Assembly: GCF_001577835.2 (NCBI RefSeq)
Contig: NC_029526.1
Coordinates: 5,540,261-5,604,260 of the forward strand
Direction of reading: 5' to 3'
Source: Coturnix japonica
Lineage: Eukaryota > Chordata > Aves > Galliformes > Phasianidae
DNA length: 64,000 nucleotides
This document shows positions 31,101 through 40,752 of this stretch, one piece after another. Position 1 is the first letter of the stretch; each line of letters opens with the position of its first letter. The position numbers and the translations under genes are program-made. The notes beneath the pieces were generated by a model that made no database searches, was not told the origin of the DNA, and saw nothing but the letters and a program-made list of their open reading frames with translations.

Positions 31101-32587
31101 CACACACCACTTTCTTAAGCAGGCAGAAGAAAGCAGATGTACTCATCTCACAGATGAAATGAAAGCAAAGTCAGAATAACTCCACCCAACTCCAAATGAA
31201 AAGTGAAACGATGCTGTTACATTAAACACAAGAAACACTCTTGCTTATAGAAAACAGAAATGATTAAGAACTCAAAGTATTTCAGACAGCTTTAAAAATA
31301 CCCAGGTTTAGAATAGCTTAAGCAGCCCCTTCACACACAAATAGATAATGTATTTTAGAGATTAACTGTATCAAAGAAGCCTTTAAGTCCTATTGCTGAT
31401 AGTGATGGGGAAAAAAAAAAAGAGGTTGGCTATTTGCCAGATGTTCAGCTATGTTGCAGCACAGCTTTAATGACATTATTTTGTAGAACACTTAATGCCA
31501 TTTTTCATACAGAGAGAGATACATATATATACAGCAAGCACTAATTCAGTAATCTTAATACAGTTCTTCCCACCCCTTCTAAATAGACACTTCTCCTTAT
31601 TTCCAATATCTTTCCATTTAAACTGCTGCTAAGAGAGGAACAGCACTTCAAGTTCATACTAACTTGTATAAAATCCTCACCAACCACCACTTGTCAAGGA
31701 GCTGTTTCACCCCAAGTCAGTTAGATTCAATCCTCTGTCGAACGAGGCCAATATTTGACAACATTAAAAGCCAGAATCCCACCCAGAGTTAAAAAGCTTT
31801 TTAATAACACATAGATTGTCAGCTGAAGTGTTTCAGTTAACATCACTCTGATGTTATACAGATTATATTATATACATAATCATCCCCTTCAACTTACAGC
31901 CATTGCTAAGTTATTTAAGCAATTAGATTATAAGGAGAAAAGAACAAGTAATGTAATCGTTCCTAATGCACTTTTCCAAGTCCAAACTACTCCCCAGCAG
32001 CGAGTTGGCAGCAGCAGCTGACAGCGCCCTGTCTGCAGGCACACAACTGCTAACGGCACTAATTGATGCCAACAGCTACAGCCAGTCCGGCAATTACAGC
32101 CAACGACCGGGGCAGCACCGAGCCCTGCACAGGGCACTACAGCATGGAGGGCATCACAGGAATCCCGATCCAAGCGTGCTGTCAGCAAGAGCTTTACGGC
32201 GAGCATCCCATAGGTATAGGGGCAAGCGGCCCCTCTGTCCCCAAGAAAACAGCTGTGTTACGTAGACAGAGTGAGAATAACAACAGCCAGCCACCGAGCT
32301 TTCAAGAAATGGCAACTTGACGTTACAGCTCCGCTTATTTGGGTGCCCGTGCCGTAAGAGCAGCCCCTGATGGGGCCACGTATCCCGACGGCCCTTATGG
32401 GCATCCCCACACTGCGGCACCTCACCGCATACAAAGCACAGCTACCGCCGCCCCCGAGCAGGGCCTACCTACGGGATCCGCTAAGCCAAAGGGCAGCAGG
32501 GAAGGGCCGCAGCACAGCTACACCCAAAGCGGAGTGCAGAGAATCAGTGTTATTGTACTCACCCTCCGCCTGCTCCAGTGAGTTCAT
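28092..32587 (-). CDS. CNEP1R1: CNEP1R1 (TMEM188), regulatory subunit of the CTDNEP1 lipin phosphatase, 6 exons
   Basis: CNEP1R1 binds and stabilises the phosphatase CTDNEP1 (Dullard) in the nuclear envelope and ER; the pair dephosphorylates lipins and so controls membrane lipid synthesis. Six exons (32587-32563, 31008-30937, 29073-29000, 28675-28566, 28431-28377, 28133-28092) give 378 nt: 125 codons plus TAA, the same length as human. The protein starts [20 protein letters not shown], has two hydrophobic segments (about 34-50, [17 protein letters not shown]; about 69-85, [17 protein letters not shown]), and ends [13 protein letters not shown]. Apparent differences from my memory of the human protein are few (for example Ala for His in EYIACLQ). 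The gene is first in the same-strand row CNEP1R1-HEATR3-TENT4B. Intron 4 has minor-spliceosome signals; the others are ordinary GT-AG introns. Confidence 0.97.
28377..28431 (-). CDS. CNEP1R1: CNEP1R1 exon 5
   Basis: Residues 94-112, encoding [18 protein letters not shown], with donor GTAAGT. The acceptor ACACAG follows a U12-type branch site. Confidence 0.96.
28432..28565 (-). other. CNEP1R1: U12-type (minor spliceosome) intron 4 of CNEP1R1
   Basis: The donor reads GTATCCTTTG, an exact match to the U12 GT-AG donor consensus RTATCCTTT. The branch region TTCCTTGAC (28453-28445) matches TTCCTTRAC, and the branch adenosine at 28446 is 14 nt from the AG, inside the narrow U12 window. The intron is 134 nt, phase 2, with no strong polypyrimidine tract next to the AG, as expected for this class. 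Confidence 0.92.
28566..28675 (-). CDS. CNEP1R1: CNEP1R1 exon 4
   Basis: Residues 58-94. [13 protein letters not shown] leads into the second membrane segment and HKRVVAPS. The acceptor is CCTAG. Confidence 0.97.
28676..28999 (-). other. CNEP1R1: CNEP1R1 intron 3
   Basis: A 324-bp intron with donor GTAAAG; no further feature seen. Confidence 0.7.
29000..29073 (-). CDS. CNEP1R1: CNEP1R1 exon 3
   Basis: Residues 33-57: the first membrane segment and [10 protein letters not shown]. The acceptor is TTATCAG and the donor GTAAAG. Confidence 0.97.
29074..30936 (-). other. CNEP1R1: CNEP1R1 intron 2, with a 17-bp hairpin
   Basis: A 1.9-kb A/T-rich intron with several A-rich runs. Near its upstream end it contains the perfect inverted repeat at 30,771-30,814. 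No transposon or RNA gene was recognised. Confidence 0.6.
30771..30814. repeat. Perfect 17-bp inverted repeat with 10-nt loop
   Basis: The left arm TGTGAGTGCATGCACAC (30771-30787) and the right arm GTGTGCATGCACTCACA (30798-30814) pair without mismatch around the loop CACTGAAACT. The arms alternate purine and pyrimidine almost throughout. It lies in CNEP1R1 intron 2, 123 bp before the intron donor side of exon 2 in plus coordinates. Confidence 0.95.
30937..31008 (-). CDS. CNEP1R1: CNEP1R1 exon 2
   Basis: Residues 9-33: [20 protein letters not shown] then GRWR. The acceptor is CCTCAG and the donor GTAAGT. Confidence 0.96.
31009..32562 (-). other. CNEP1R1: CNEP1R1 intron 1
   Basis: The intron is GC-enriched from about 32,000 to 32,562 (promoter island) and AT-rich before that. 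No exon or repeat was recognised. Confidence 0.6.
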
Positions 32588-32790
32588 AGCGGGCGGGCGC
32601 AGGGCGGAAGGCACGTCCCGCCACCCGGCCCTGCTCGCACCTCACCCCGCCGCCACCGGCACTGCAGGCCCGGCCCGAGCCGCTCTGAGCCACACCCCCA
32701 GAACAACGCCGCGCCTTATTGGCCTGTCTGCCACTCTCGACGCCATCCTCAGCAAGCGCGGCTCTCATTAGTTTCCGGGGAGGCAAGGGG
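32330..32790 (-). promoter_or_regulatory. CNEP1R1: CNEP1R1 CpG-rich promoter with CCAAT box
   Basis: CpG density rises around exon 1. On the gene strand a CCAAT box (32722-32718, in GGCCAATAAGGCG) lies about 130 bp upstream of the start codon, a usual NF-Y position. No TATA box is seen on this strand. Confidence 0.65.
32563..32587 (-). CDS. CNEP1R1: CNEP1R1 exon 1
   Basis: Residues 1-9 (MNSLEQAE plus one base of Asp9), donor GTGAGTA. It is only 25 coding nt, recognised from the fixed N-terminus of the family and a phase-1 join to exon 2. Confidence 0.95.
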
Positions 32791-32842
32791 AGGGGTTTGG
32801 CCGTGTGTGGTAATTAATGGCACGGCGGGGATGTGCTGGACT

Positions 32843-33131
32843 GTACCTCAGTACGGCTGTACCACAGCAGAGATGTACCTCAATAGAGATGTACCTCAAT
32901 GTACGGCTGTACCACAGCAGAGATGTACCTCAGTACGGCTGTACCTCAATAGAGATGTACCTCAGTACGGCTGTACCTCAGCAGAGATGTACCTCAGTAC
33001 AGCTGTACCTCAACAGAGATGTACCTCAGTACGGCTGTACCTCAATAGAGATGTACCTCAGTACGGCTGTACCTCAAGGCGGCTGTCCCACAGCAGAATG
33101 TTCCCTCAGCAGGGCTGTCCCTCAGCACAGC
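32843..33131. repeat. Minisatellite of alternating 16-bp units (32-bp higher-order period)
   Basis: About 18 units of 16 bp run in tandem. Type A is GTACCTCAGTACGGCT. Type B is GTACCTCA followed by AT/GC/AC and AGAGAT. A and B alternate almost strictly, giving a 32-bp period; variants with CCACAGCAG and a 2-bp insertion occur near the left end, and the last four units are degenerate. Open frames of up to 150 codons across the array arise because no unit carries a stop in those frames. Confidence 0.95.
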
Positions 33132-33892
33132 GTCTGCCGCCGTTCTGCTCCGTCCCCTCCTACCGGCGCGGTGCCGTATCGCGCTGCTGTGTGTTGTTAT
33201 CTGTGCTCTCTGAGCGGAACGTAGTGCTCACGGCACTGTTTTATGTTTTTAGTACGTTGTAAACGTCCCTTTCGAAGTACCGAGATCAGCGGTCACGATC
33301 GCTATGTCCATGCAGCTGCTGCCTCCCGCTGCCTTAGCCGGGATGCTGAGGTAACTGAAGTCAATTTCCCGAAATAAGAGCTTTTCACGTTTAAACGACC
33401 AGATTAGCGACTCGTCCAGAGCTGCGATCCCTGCACTCGACTCCTGCAGCGGAGCTCCGTCCCCGCTCGGCTGCCACCTGCCGTCCGGCTGCTGCCTTGC
33501 AGGTCCTCACCTCGCAGCTCCAGCCCCCGTGTGTTCCGCTGGTTTTCGTTTTTATTTGGAAGGTTGGTCGTATAAAAGCAGCTCGATTCGATTCAAGGCG
33601 ATCCATCTTTGGTAAACTGCGCTTTTGTTTGTAAAACACAAATTGCTTGTTTGTTTATCTTGGAAGTCTGCTATTGAAACGTGACCTAGGGAACATTGTT
33701 TCCCCGTTGCAAAATGTGCAGCTGTGAAGGTGCTGGAGGCAGCCAGGCGAGCTGCTGGTGTCAGGCCTGCCCAGGCCGGACATTATTACAAAGGCTGCTT
33801 TTTCAGTTGGTTTGCACAGCTGTAGATGAATTGAGTTTGTATGTTCTCTGTAGAAGCTACCAAATCTCTGGCCTTGCTTCTCTCTGTTGGGG
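33132..33892 (+). promoter_or_regulatory. CpG-enriched stretch with plus-strand TATA box, possible divergent promoter
   Basis: From about 33,130 to 33,600 CpG is clearly enriched over the flank. It ends in TATAAAAG (33,571-33,578) on the plus strand, which points away from CNEP1R1. No coding exon follows that I recognise. This could be a non-coding first exon of the neighbouring gene, a lncRNA promoter, or leftover island sequence. Weakly supported. Confidence 0.35.
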
Positions 33893-34548
33893 GTCCTGAT
33901 GGATGAAAAGCTGGGCGTGAGCCAGCAATGTGCACTGCAAGGCCAATTGTATCAAAAACTGCAAAAAAAGACTGCAGCAAAAAAGGGGTGGCAGCAGGCA
34001 AGGGAGGTGATTGTCTCCTCATGAGGCCCTTTGAAGTACTGTTGTCCAGCCCAGGGGCCTCCAGTACACGAAGGATGTGAAGATGCTGGAGTGGGTCTAG
34101 AGCAGGGCTACAGACATGATCAAAGGGCTGGAACACCTCTCCTGTGCTGAAACATTGAGGCAGCTGAGATAGTTTAGCTTGAAGAAGAGAAGGCTCTGGA
34201 GAGACCTCATTGTGGCCTTCCAGTACTTGAAGGGAGTTTTACAAGGAGGATGGGGGCTTTTTACATGGTCTGATAGGACAAGGGGAAGGGGCTTTAACTA
34301 GAAGAGGGGCGATTCTGGTTAGAATTAGAAACAATTTTTTTTTTACTTAGAAGGTGGTAGGGCCCTGGAACGTGTTGCCCACAGAGACTGTGGAAGACTT
34401 GTCCCTGAAGGCATTCAAGGCCAGGCTGGATGGGGGCCCTGGGCAGCTTGATCTAGTGGCTGGCAACCCTATCCATGGCAGGGATTGGAACTGGATGGTC
34501 TTTAAAGTTCCTTTTAACCCTTTTAACCTTAGCCATTCTATGGTTCTC
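33893..34548 (+). mobile_element. CR1 LINE 3' fragment, plus strand
   Basis: This is a 5'-truncated CR1 with recognisable ORF2 end and 3' UTR: GAGCCAGCAATGTGCACTGC near 33,919, GAGACCTCATTGTGGCCTTC near 34,200, GGCATTCAAGGCCAGGCTGG near 34,409, and a 3' end in ATTCTATGG near 34,543. Frames are broken at several points. It is less diverged than the copy at 8,225. Confidence 0.9.
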
Positions 34549-37500
34549 TGTCCTGGATGCCAATGGCCATCAGTATTGAGTGCACAAGGAAGAAAACATG
34601 CAATGCTTGTGCATGCAAATGCTTCTCTGTGGTGCATTCTGTAGTGATAGTTAACACTGTGCTGCTCCCATCTGTTCTGCTTATAGTAACATTTATATGA
34701 GTGGGCAAGCAGGACTGGCTGTTGGTCTGTAGGACTGAGCCTCTGAAGTTACTGGAGGAATCTGAAATAAAGGACAAGGAGAGTGTAGTAACAATTGCAC
34801 TGGAGAGTGATGGCTATCAGCAATACAGAATTAATCTGCTCTAGAATTTATCTTTTTAGCTCTTTCTACAGATTCCAAAGAGAAGTTTGAACAGATGTAA
34901 GAGGGTAACAGCCCAAGACTGCAGACAATTGAAATGTAGTAATTAGGAGCTTATTATAAGCAGCTGCAGCACTGCTCTTTTATTACAATGGGGAAAGGAA
35001 ACTTTGTTCTGCTAATAGATTATTGTTTATGTGTTTTGGGTAGTATTTATTTCAAGGAGGTTCTGTCTTTGCTTTGAGGTGCTTGACAAACCTGAATGAC
35101 TCAGGGTGTTCTCAAGCACTAAAACATGCACCTTCCAGCCCTGCTGCCTCCTGGGGTCACAGTTTGTTACCTGCTGTAGGTGTGGCTGTTTCAGCTTCAG
35201 TTACCTGTAGTAACACTTGGGTTTTGAAGGTGAAATGCACTGAGATTTAGAAAACTTCCAGGGGTCAAATCTGAAAGCTTATTGATGGCAGAAGGTGCTG
35301 TAAACTACCTGAAGCAGTTTTGAGATGGTTTCTTTTCACCCTTATAGAATTTTCTATGGATGTGAAGGTTGTTGTGTAAATATGATTTGTGGACATTTTG
35401 TTGTCATTGTTCTCAAGTTTCATCGCAATAGAAAAAGAATGATTATTTTTGAAAATGTTTTTGTATAAGGCTACAAGAAAGATAAGCTCTTACATTATGT
35501 TTTGGTTGAATGGACTCAGACATGAATTGCACTTGTTCGGAAAAAATAAACTTCATTATCTGAATGAGTTGAGTAGTCCAGTTGGCTGAGTTATAGAAAG
35601 AAATAGATGTCCAAAATTAGACGTGCATAAAATCGGGCTCCTTTTGATACAGTTATGTAGCCCAAGGAGACTTGTAGCATCCTGAAAGCATCAGGAAGTT
35701 GTAATGTGCCGAATTACTTATAGTTCCATATGTTTGTTGATGTGCAGCTCTCCTGCTGATCTCTCTGATCTTCCTCCAGCCATTAGGTTTACATCTGAAC
35801 AGATACAGACTTCTTACAACTGTTTTTATTGTAATTAGGCACACAAACTACGCCTACAGCAGGGAAGAAGTTTCAAGAGCAATGAGATTCACACCCCTTA
35901 GTCAATTGTAATACTTCTATTTGTAATAAAGAACTTCTTGAGCATTTCAAAATGCTTTTACTGCTCTGTTTTTTTCTTTTTCCAAGTAGCTTTTACTCTT
36001 TTTTCTTTACAATCCCATTGGTTGGAGGCTCGCTGAGGTAAATGAGAGTCAAGAAAGTAACTGTCATCATACTACAATTATAACCTGAATGAACTATTAC
36101 TCAGGGTTAGTACAGCTGTTAGCAATTCCTGATATCTTTTTCTGACAACATTTGTGAAGCTTTAAAATTAACTGCCTAAGCAAAAGGAGTGAGTGTACGT
36201 TTGAATTACTTCATAGTGCAGAAGTGATTGGGAGAAATGTGCTTTGTCAGCCTAGAGTGAGATCTGAGGTATCTCCTTTTGAGATGCAGGGGATACATCT
36301 TTGAGCTTAGCATCTTTCGTATCTATTTCTGGTTCTCACAGCTGTACTTTCAGCACAATGAGAGAGCATCTGTTAGCAGCATCTGCTATCAGAGATAATT
36401 AGGATGGGTCACTTGTTTCTTACTTTGCTTGTGTTTCCAGCTTTCTTCTGCACATTTTCCTCTATGCAATCTCTTCTGCTTATTTTTTCTCAAACAATCC
36501 ATCCCTCTTGAGGCATCGTGTTATTTCAGAGATACTCTGTTAACACCATGTTTTTGAATATGCCTGTCTGGTATTTTTAACATGAGTTTATTGTAGGAAA
36601 TGTCTCTCAAGCTTGGTGGTTATTATCCTAACTTACACTTAGATATGAGGATAGTGTTTATATGCTTTATATTCCCTTTTTAATTATGTTTTTGGAAGCA
36701 TAAAATCTTGCCATTAAATTGTCCCTTTTTCCTTCATTTGATCCCATCTTCTATGAGAAATGTTATACCTACAGAGATTTATATTTTTATTAGGGAATCC
36801 ATATTCAGAATTTCTTGGCTCGGTCAACAAATAATCCCCCTCATTTAATAATTCCCTAATGCTTTTTCCTTACCTTGTGATCTCCCACAATTCTGTTTGG
36901 TTTTCTAAAACAAATAAGCAAAAAACAGTGACCAGAAGTCAGCTAACAGAAGAGCCACCTGTTTATCTGCTTTTTCCCTTTTTGAGGGGTACCTTAGATC
37001 TTTGAGTGTCTTTCCTCATAGGATAACACTGAGTAGCAGAGTTGTGTTCTTACCAACTTTCAGCTTTGAAGAGTGTTTAGAATAAGGGTAGTTTATTTAA
37101 ACATATTAATTTGTGACAGAGATATTACCCCATAATAAAGACTCATGGGAAAACCAAACCCTTCTTGTCAAAGTGGAGATTCTGAGACTGTACTGAAGTT
37201 ATTCTGGAGAAGTAGGAGATAATTTCTCTCGAGGCTTTCAGTCAATCATCTTTTGATAATAATATAAAGTTCCTATAAGCTAAATGGATTCTTTGAATTA
37301 TTTGTGCTCAGTTAGGCTAGCAGGCCTTCTTTAAAACAAACAAGCAAACAAAAAAAAACTGACAACACCTCTCTGCTGCCACATTTGCTTGTGTTAATAC
37401 TTGCATTAGATCATCTTTTGCATCACTTTCTGTATATCACGTATCCTAGAACATGGGATTTTTGGGATGTCCAACAATTAGTACAAATAGAGCACAGCAG

Positions 37501-40500
37501 AGCTCTGTTTTGGAGAATCCCCATAATTACTGCAATGGAAATATAGAAAGAGGAAAAAGCAGAAAGATATAACTGTTACTTTTTTCCACGTGAAGCTGTA
37601 CTTGTGGACAGCATCTCATAGTACAGGCAAGTCTGTGCTTGAGGTCTTACAGCAAGTTAAGAATGCAGCTTTTCAGTAAGATCCAACTAAGATACTGTAA
37701 TTCCAAAAGCACACTTATTTTAGAGTATATAAGTGATGTACAAGTGCCACATCTTATTTTGGGAAGCAAATAGAGGGAAATATGATCCTTCAGGTTGCTG
37801 ATGAAGGAGCTTCCAAATGCAAACTGTTCAGTAGCTCTTTACTCATGGGAAAAGAAACGAAGCAAAAGCTTTAGAAGGATCTTGTGTAAGCAGAATTCCT
37901 GGCTTTAAACATCCCATTGGGGTTGCATTCTTTTGTAATGATTGATGTGATGTCAATATACTTTTTTAGACTTTTGTTAAACAGCATCAGGAGGAACTGA
38001 CTGAACTGTGTCATAGTGTAGCATGAGGCATTCCACAGATTAGAGAAACAAGACCTATTCACTTTTCCCTGGAGCCATTTAATTAAAGGGAGGCAAGGGA
38101 GTAATAGTACACCACTTGTGTTCATTTTTAAAATATATAATTTTTAAAGAATAAATTTTGAAAGTCTGTTGTGTGTTTTTTATCAAAGATAAATTAATAT
38201 TTTGGATTATTTTAATTTTTAAAAGACTTTTCTGGTGACACGTATCTAACGTCATATTCTTACTTCTTTTAGAATAAATCCTTACATGTCGTGTCAGAAG
38301 TCTTTCATCTTCCCAAGATGATTATTCAAAGGATTTTGAAGATCTGAATAGGTAAGAAATATTCAGTACTTCTTCTGTTTTGTAAACATCCTAAATATTT
38401 GATAGAAGACTATTTTTAGTGCTATAGTAGGAACTTATATTAATTTTAGTATTCACCTGGGTCTATGCAATAATATTGTGTTATGTGTAATATTAATAGG
38501 GAAGGAAAATATTTTGTCCCTTGAAGCCTACCAGTTTCTAGGCTTTGCTCTTCAGAGACTGAATTCCAGAGCACCGTCTCTTGTGGGTGTCTGGCCCCTG
38601 AGTTCTCATTAAGTCTGTGGGAAGAGTGAATGTTCTTCAGCTAGTCCTGATGGAGCTTTTGTAGTGATTTAATTGCCAGATTTTGTGGTGTACAGGCTTC
38701 ATTCTAGACGTTTAATTTCTGAAATGGTTGTATTTCTTCACATTATGCTTTGTTTCAAGAGCAAACAGGGCTTTTCTCCTGTTCTTCCCTTCCTCCTTCC
38801 CTCCTCAAATATACATGTACATGCTCTATCTGTTCAGGAGTAATCCTGCACATTTTGAGGATTTATAGTTTTAATTGTCTGTTTCCTTAAGTGGTATTTT
38901 ATTTCTGTTAGCTATAAGGGAAACTGAGTCTGAACCTTGCTGAGTGGGGGAAAAAAAGTGTGCAGAATCAAGCTACCTGAAAATGATTATTTTCTAACAT
39001 TTTGGTTCTCAAGCTTGAGGAAAATTTCTCAACATTTTCACCACTAATCATTTCACCAGATAATCCGTGAAATTCATGTTATTAATTTTGTGTTCATCCA
39101 GTTAGAAAGACACTGGAATGGGACTCGATGGCATGGTCCTTTAAGAACTGTTGTGGTTATAGCAGCTCTTGTAGGAAGATAACAATGAGACTTTTTTAAT
39201 GAACTACCATGGAGTTATTTAAAAGAATATATGAAAAAGATGCTCAGCTTGACAGGAATACCATTGTACTGAGCACAAAACTAACATTGCATTTGACCTG
39301 ATTTTAACAGGTTGGCCTTCCATTTGCAACTTGAACTCTCACCTGCTATGAAAAGTGTTTTTCTTTTGACTTTACATCTTTACATGGGTTTCCTTGGATC
39401 AAACTGTCACTTAAAATTTGACTTAAAATGTAATAATAGCCATCTAAATTGAAATACTTGTCCATTCTTTGACAATCTATAATGCTATGAACAGATAGCT
39501 ATTCAATTAAAGCTGATTATTGTACAGCCTGTAATATAGGGAAAAAAATAAATAATGTAAAGCTTTATTTTGCCCATTTTTCATCTTATCTGCTTACCAA
39601 AGAATTTTTGAGTATTTATGATCTGAAATGTGATAGTGGTTTTCAAAATAGGGTATTTTTTGAGATCAAAAGTATATATTCTCTAGCAGTTTAACTGAGT
39701 AGTACATGGAATTCTGAATATGTAGTTGGGAATGTTCTGTTATACTTCGACAAATGTTTTAATTTTATTTTTCTGTGGCTTACAATAAAGAATGGCTGCG
39801 TCTTACTATCCAAGAAAGTGCATCTGATCTACGGAATGTGCTGCTTTTTGTTTTTATACCTCACAACACTGAGCATGATATTTGTGGCTTGCAGAACATA
39901 TAAGAAAGTGACAACAGTGCAAGGCTGGCAACAGTTTGAATATAAACAGCTTCTCTTCTTTGATTCATGGGAGTGTGCTGCAGTTATAGGCAATCACCTG
40001 CTATGAGTCAGGTCTTGCACAAGCACCTTCAAGAAGTTAAAAATGATGGGTTTGTGTTCTTGTAAAGTTGTGTGTGGTGCTTTGTTCTTACGCTGAAATC
40101 ACGCTTCAAGATTCTCTCAGAAGTAAATTTAGTTTGGTTTAGAGATGTCTCTAAAATAGTCCCTATTCAGAACTGCAGTTAAAATTTTAATGTGTTGAAA
40201 GAAATGTAAAACATTGATTCACTACACTTGATAACAAAATTTGACCTAGTTAAAATGAGAGAGCTTTGAAATTGTTCACTAAATTAAATTCTAATAATTC
40301 ATAGTACTTGGAGTGATTAAACATCTGTCCTGGATTTCTTCTTCCTGAATGACATGACACACATTCAACTAAAGCAGTCGGATATAGTAACTACTGGTAG
40401 GAAGTTGTATTGAAACTGCATAATTGATGTTTCTTACCTGGATTTTATGCTGATCCTCTTACACAGAATACAAGTGTGTGTGTGTGGGTGGGGGGGGGGG

Positions 40501-40698
40501 GGAGGGGGGGGGAGGAGGGGTGTTAAGGGAGGTGTCTGTTTTTGTTTGAGAACTCTTTATTGTTCACTTAAATTGTGCATCTTTTCTTGTATCACAAGCA
40601 TATTAATAAAAAGGCATTTTCTGCTGGCTGGAAAGTAGCTGCCTTGTTTTACAATCAGGGAAAAAGTAATGTGAATTTAAATGAATTCTGTGGTAATA
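34549..40698. other. Intergenic or intronic, no gene seen
   Basis: This is AT-rich single-copy-looking sequence. No open frame has splice context or family resemblance. A G-run of 40+ bp lies near the right end (40,476-40,520). Confidence 0.5.
40473..40520 (+). repeat. (GT)n and poly(G) tract
   Basis: About seven GT units lead into G-runs (G3, G12 and G9 among them) separated by single T or A bases. On the plus strand this satisfies the G-quadruplex pattern several times over. Confidence 0.92.
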
Positions 40699-40752
40699 TG
40701 ATCTCTAAGGTCCCTTCCAACCCGCACAAGACTGTGATACTGTGATACTGTG
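40699..40752 (+). mobile_element. CR1 3' tail remnant
   Basis: ATGATCTCTAAGGTCCCTTC followed by CAACCC and then tandem TGTGATAC units is the extreme 3' end of a CR1 with its terminal octamer repeat (usual form ATTCTGTG). Only about 54 bp remain. Confidence 0.82.

Noticed and set aside
32807-33262. Plus-strand open frames of 135-151 codons with repeated tyrosine/cysteine words
   Set aside because: They are translations of the 16/32-bp minisatellite; two overlapping frames are open at once, which argues against coding.
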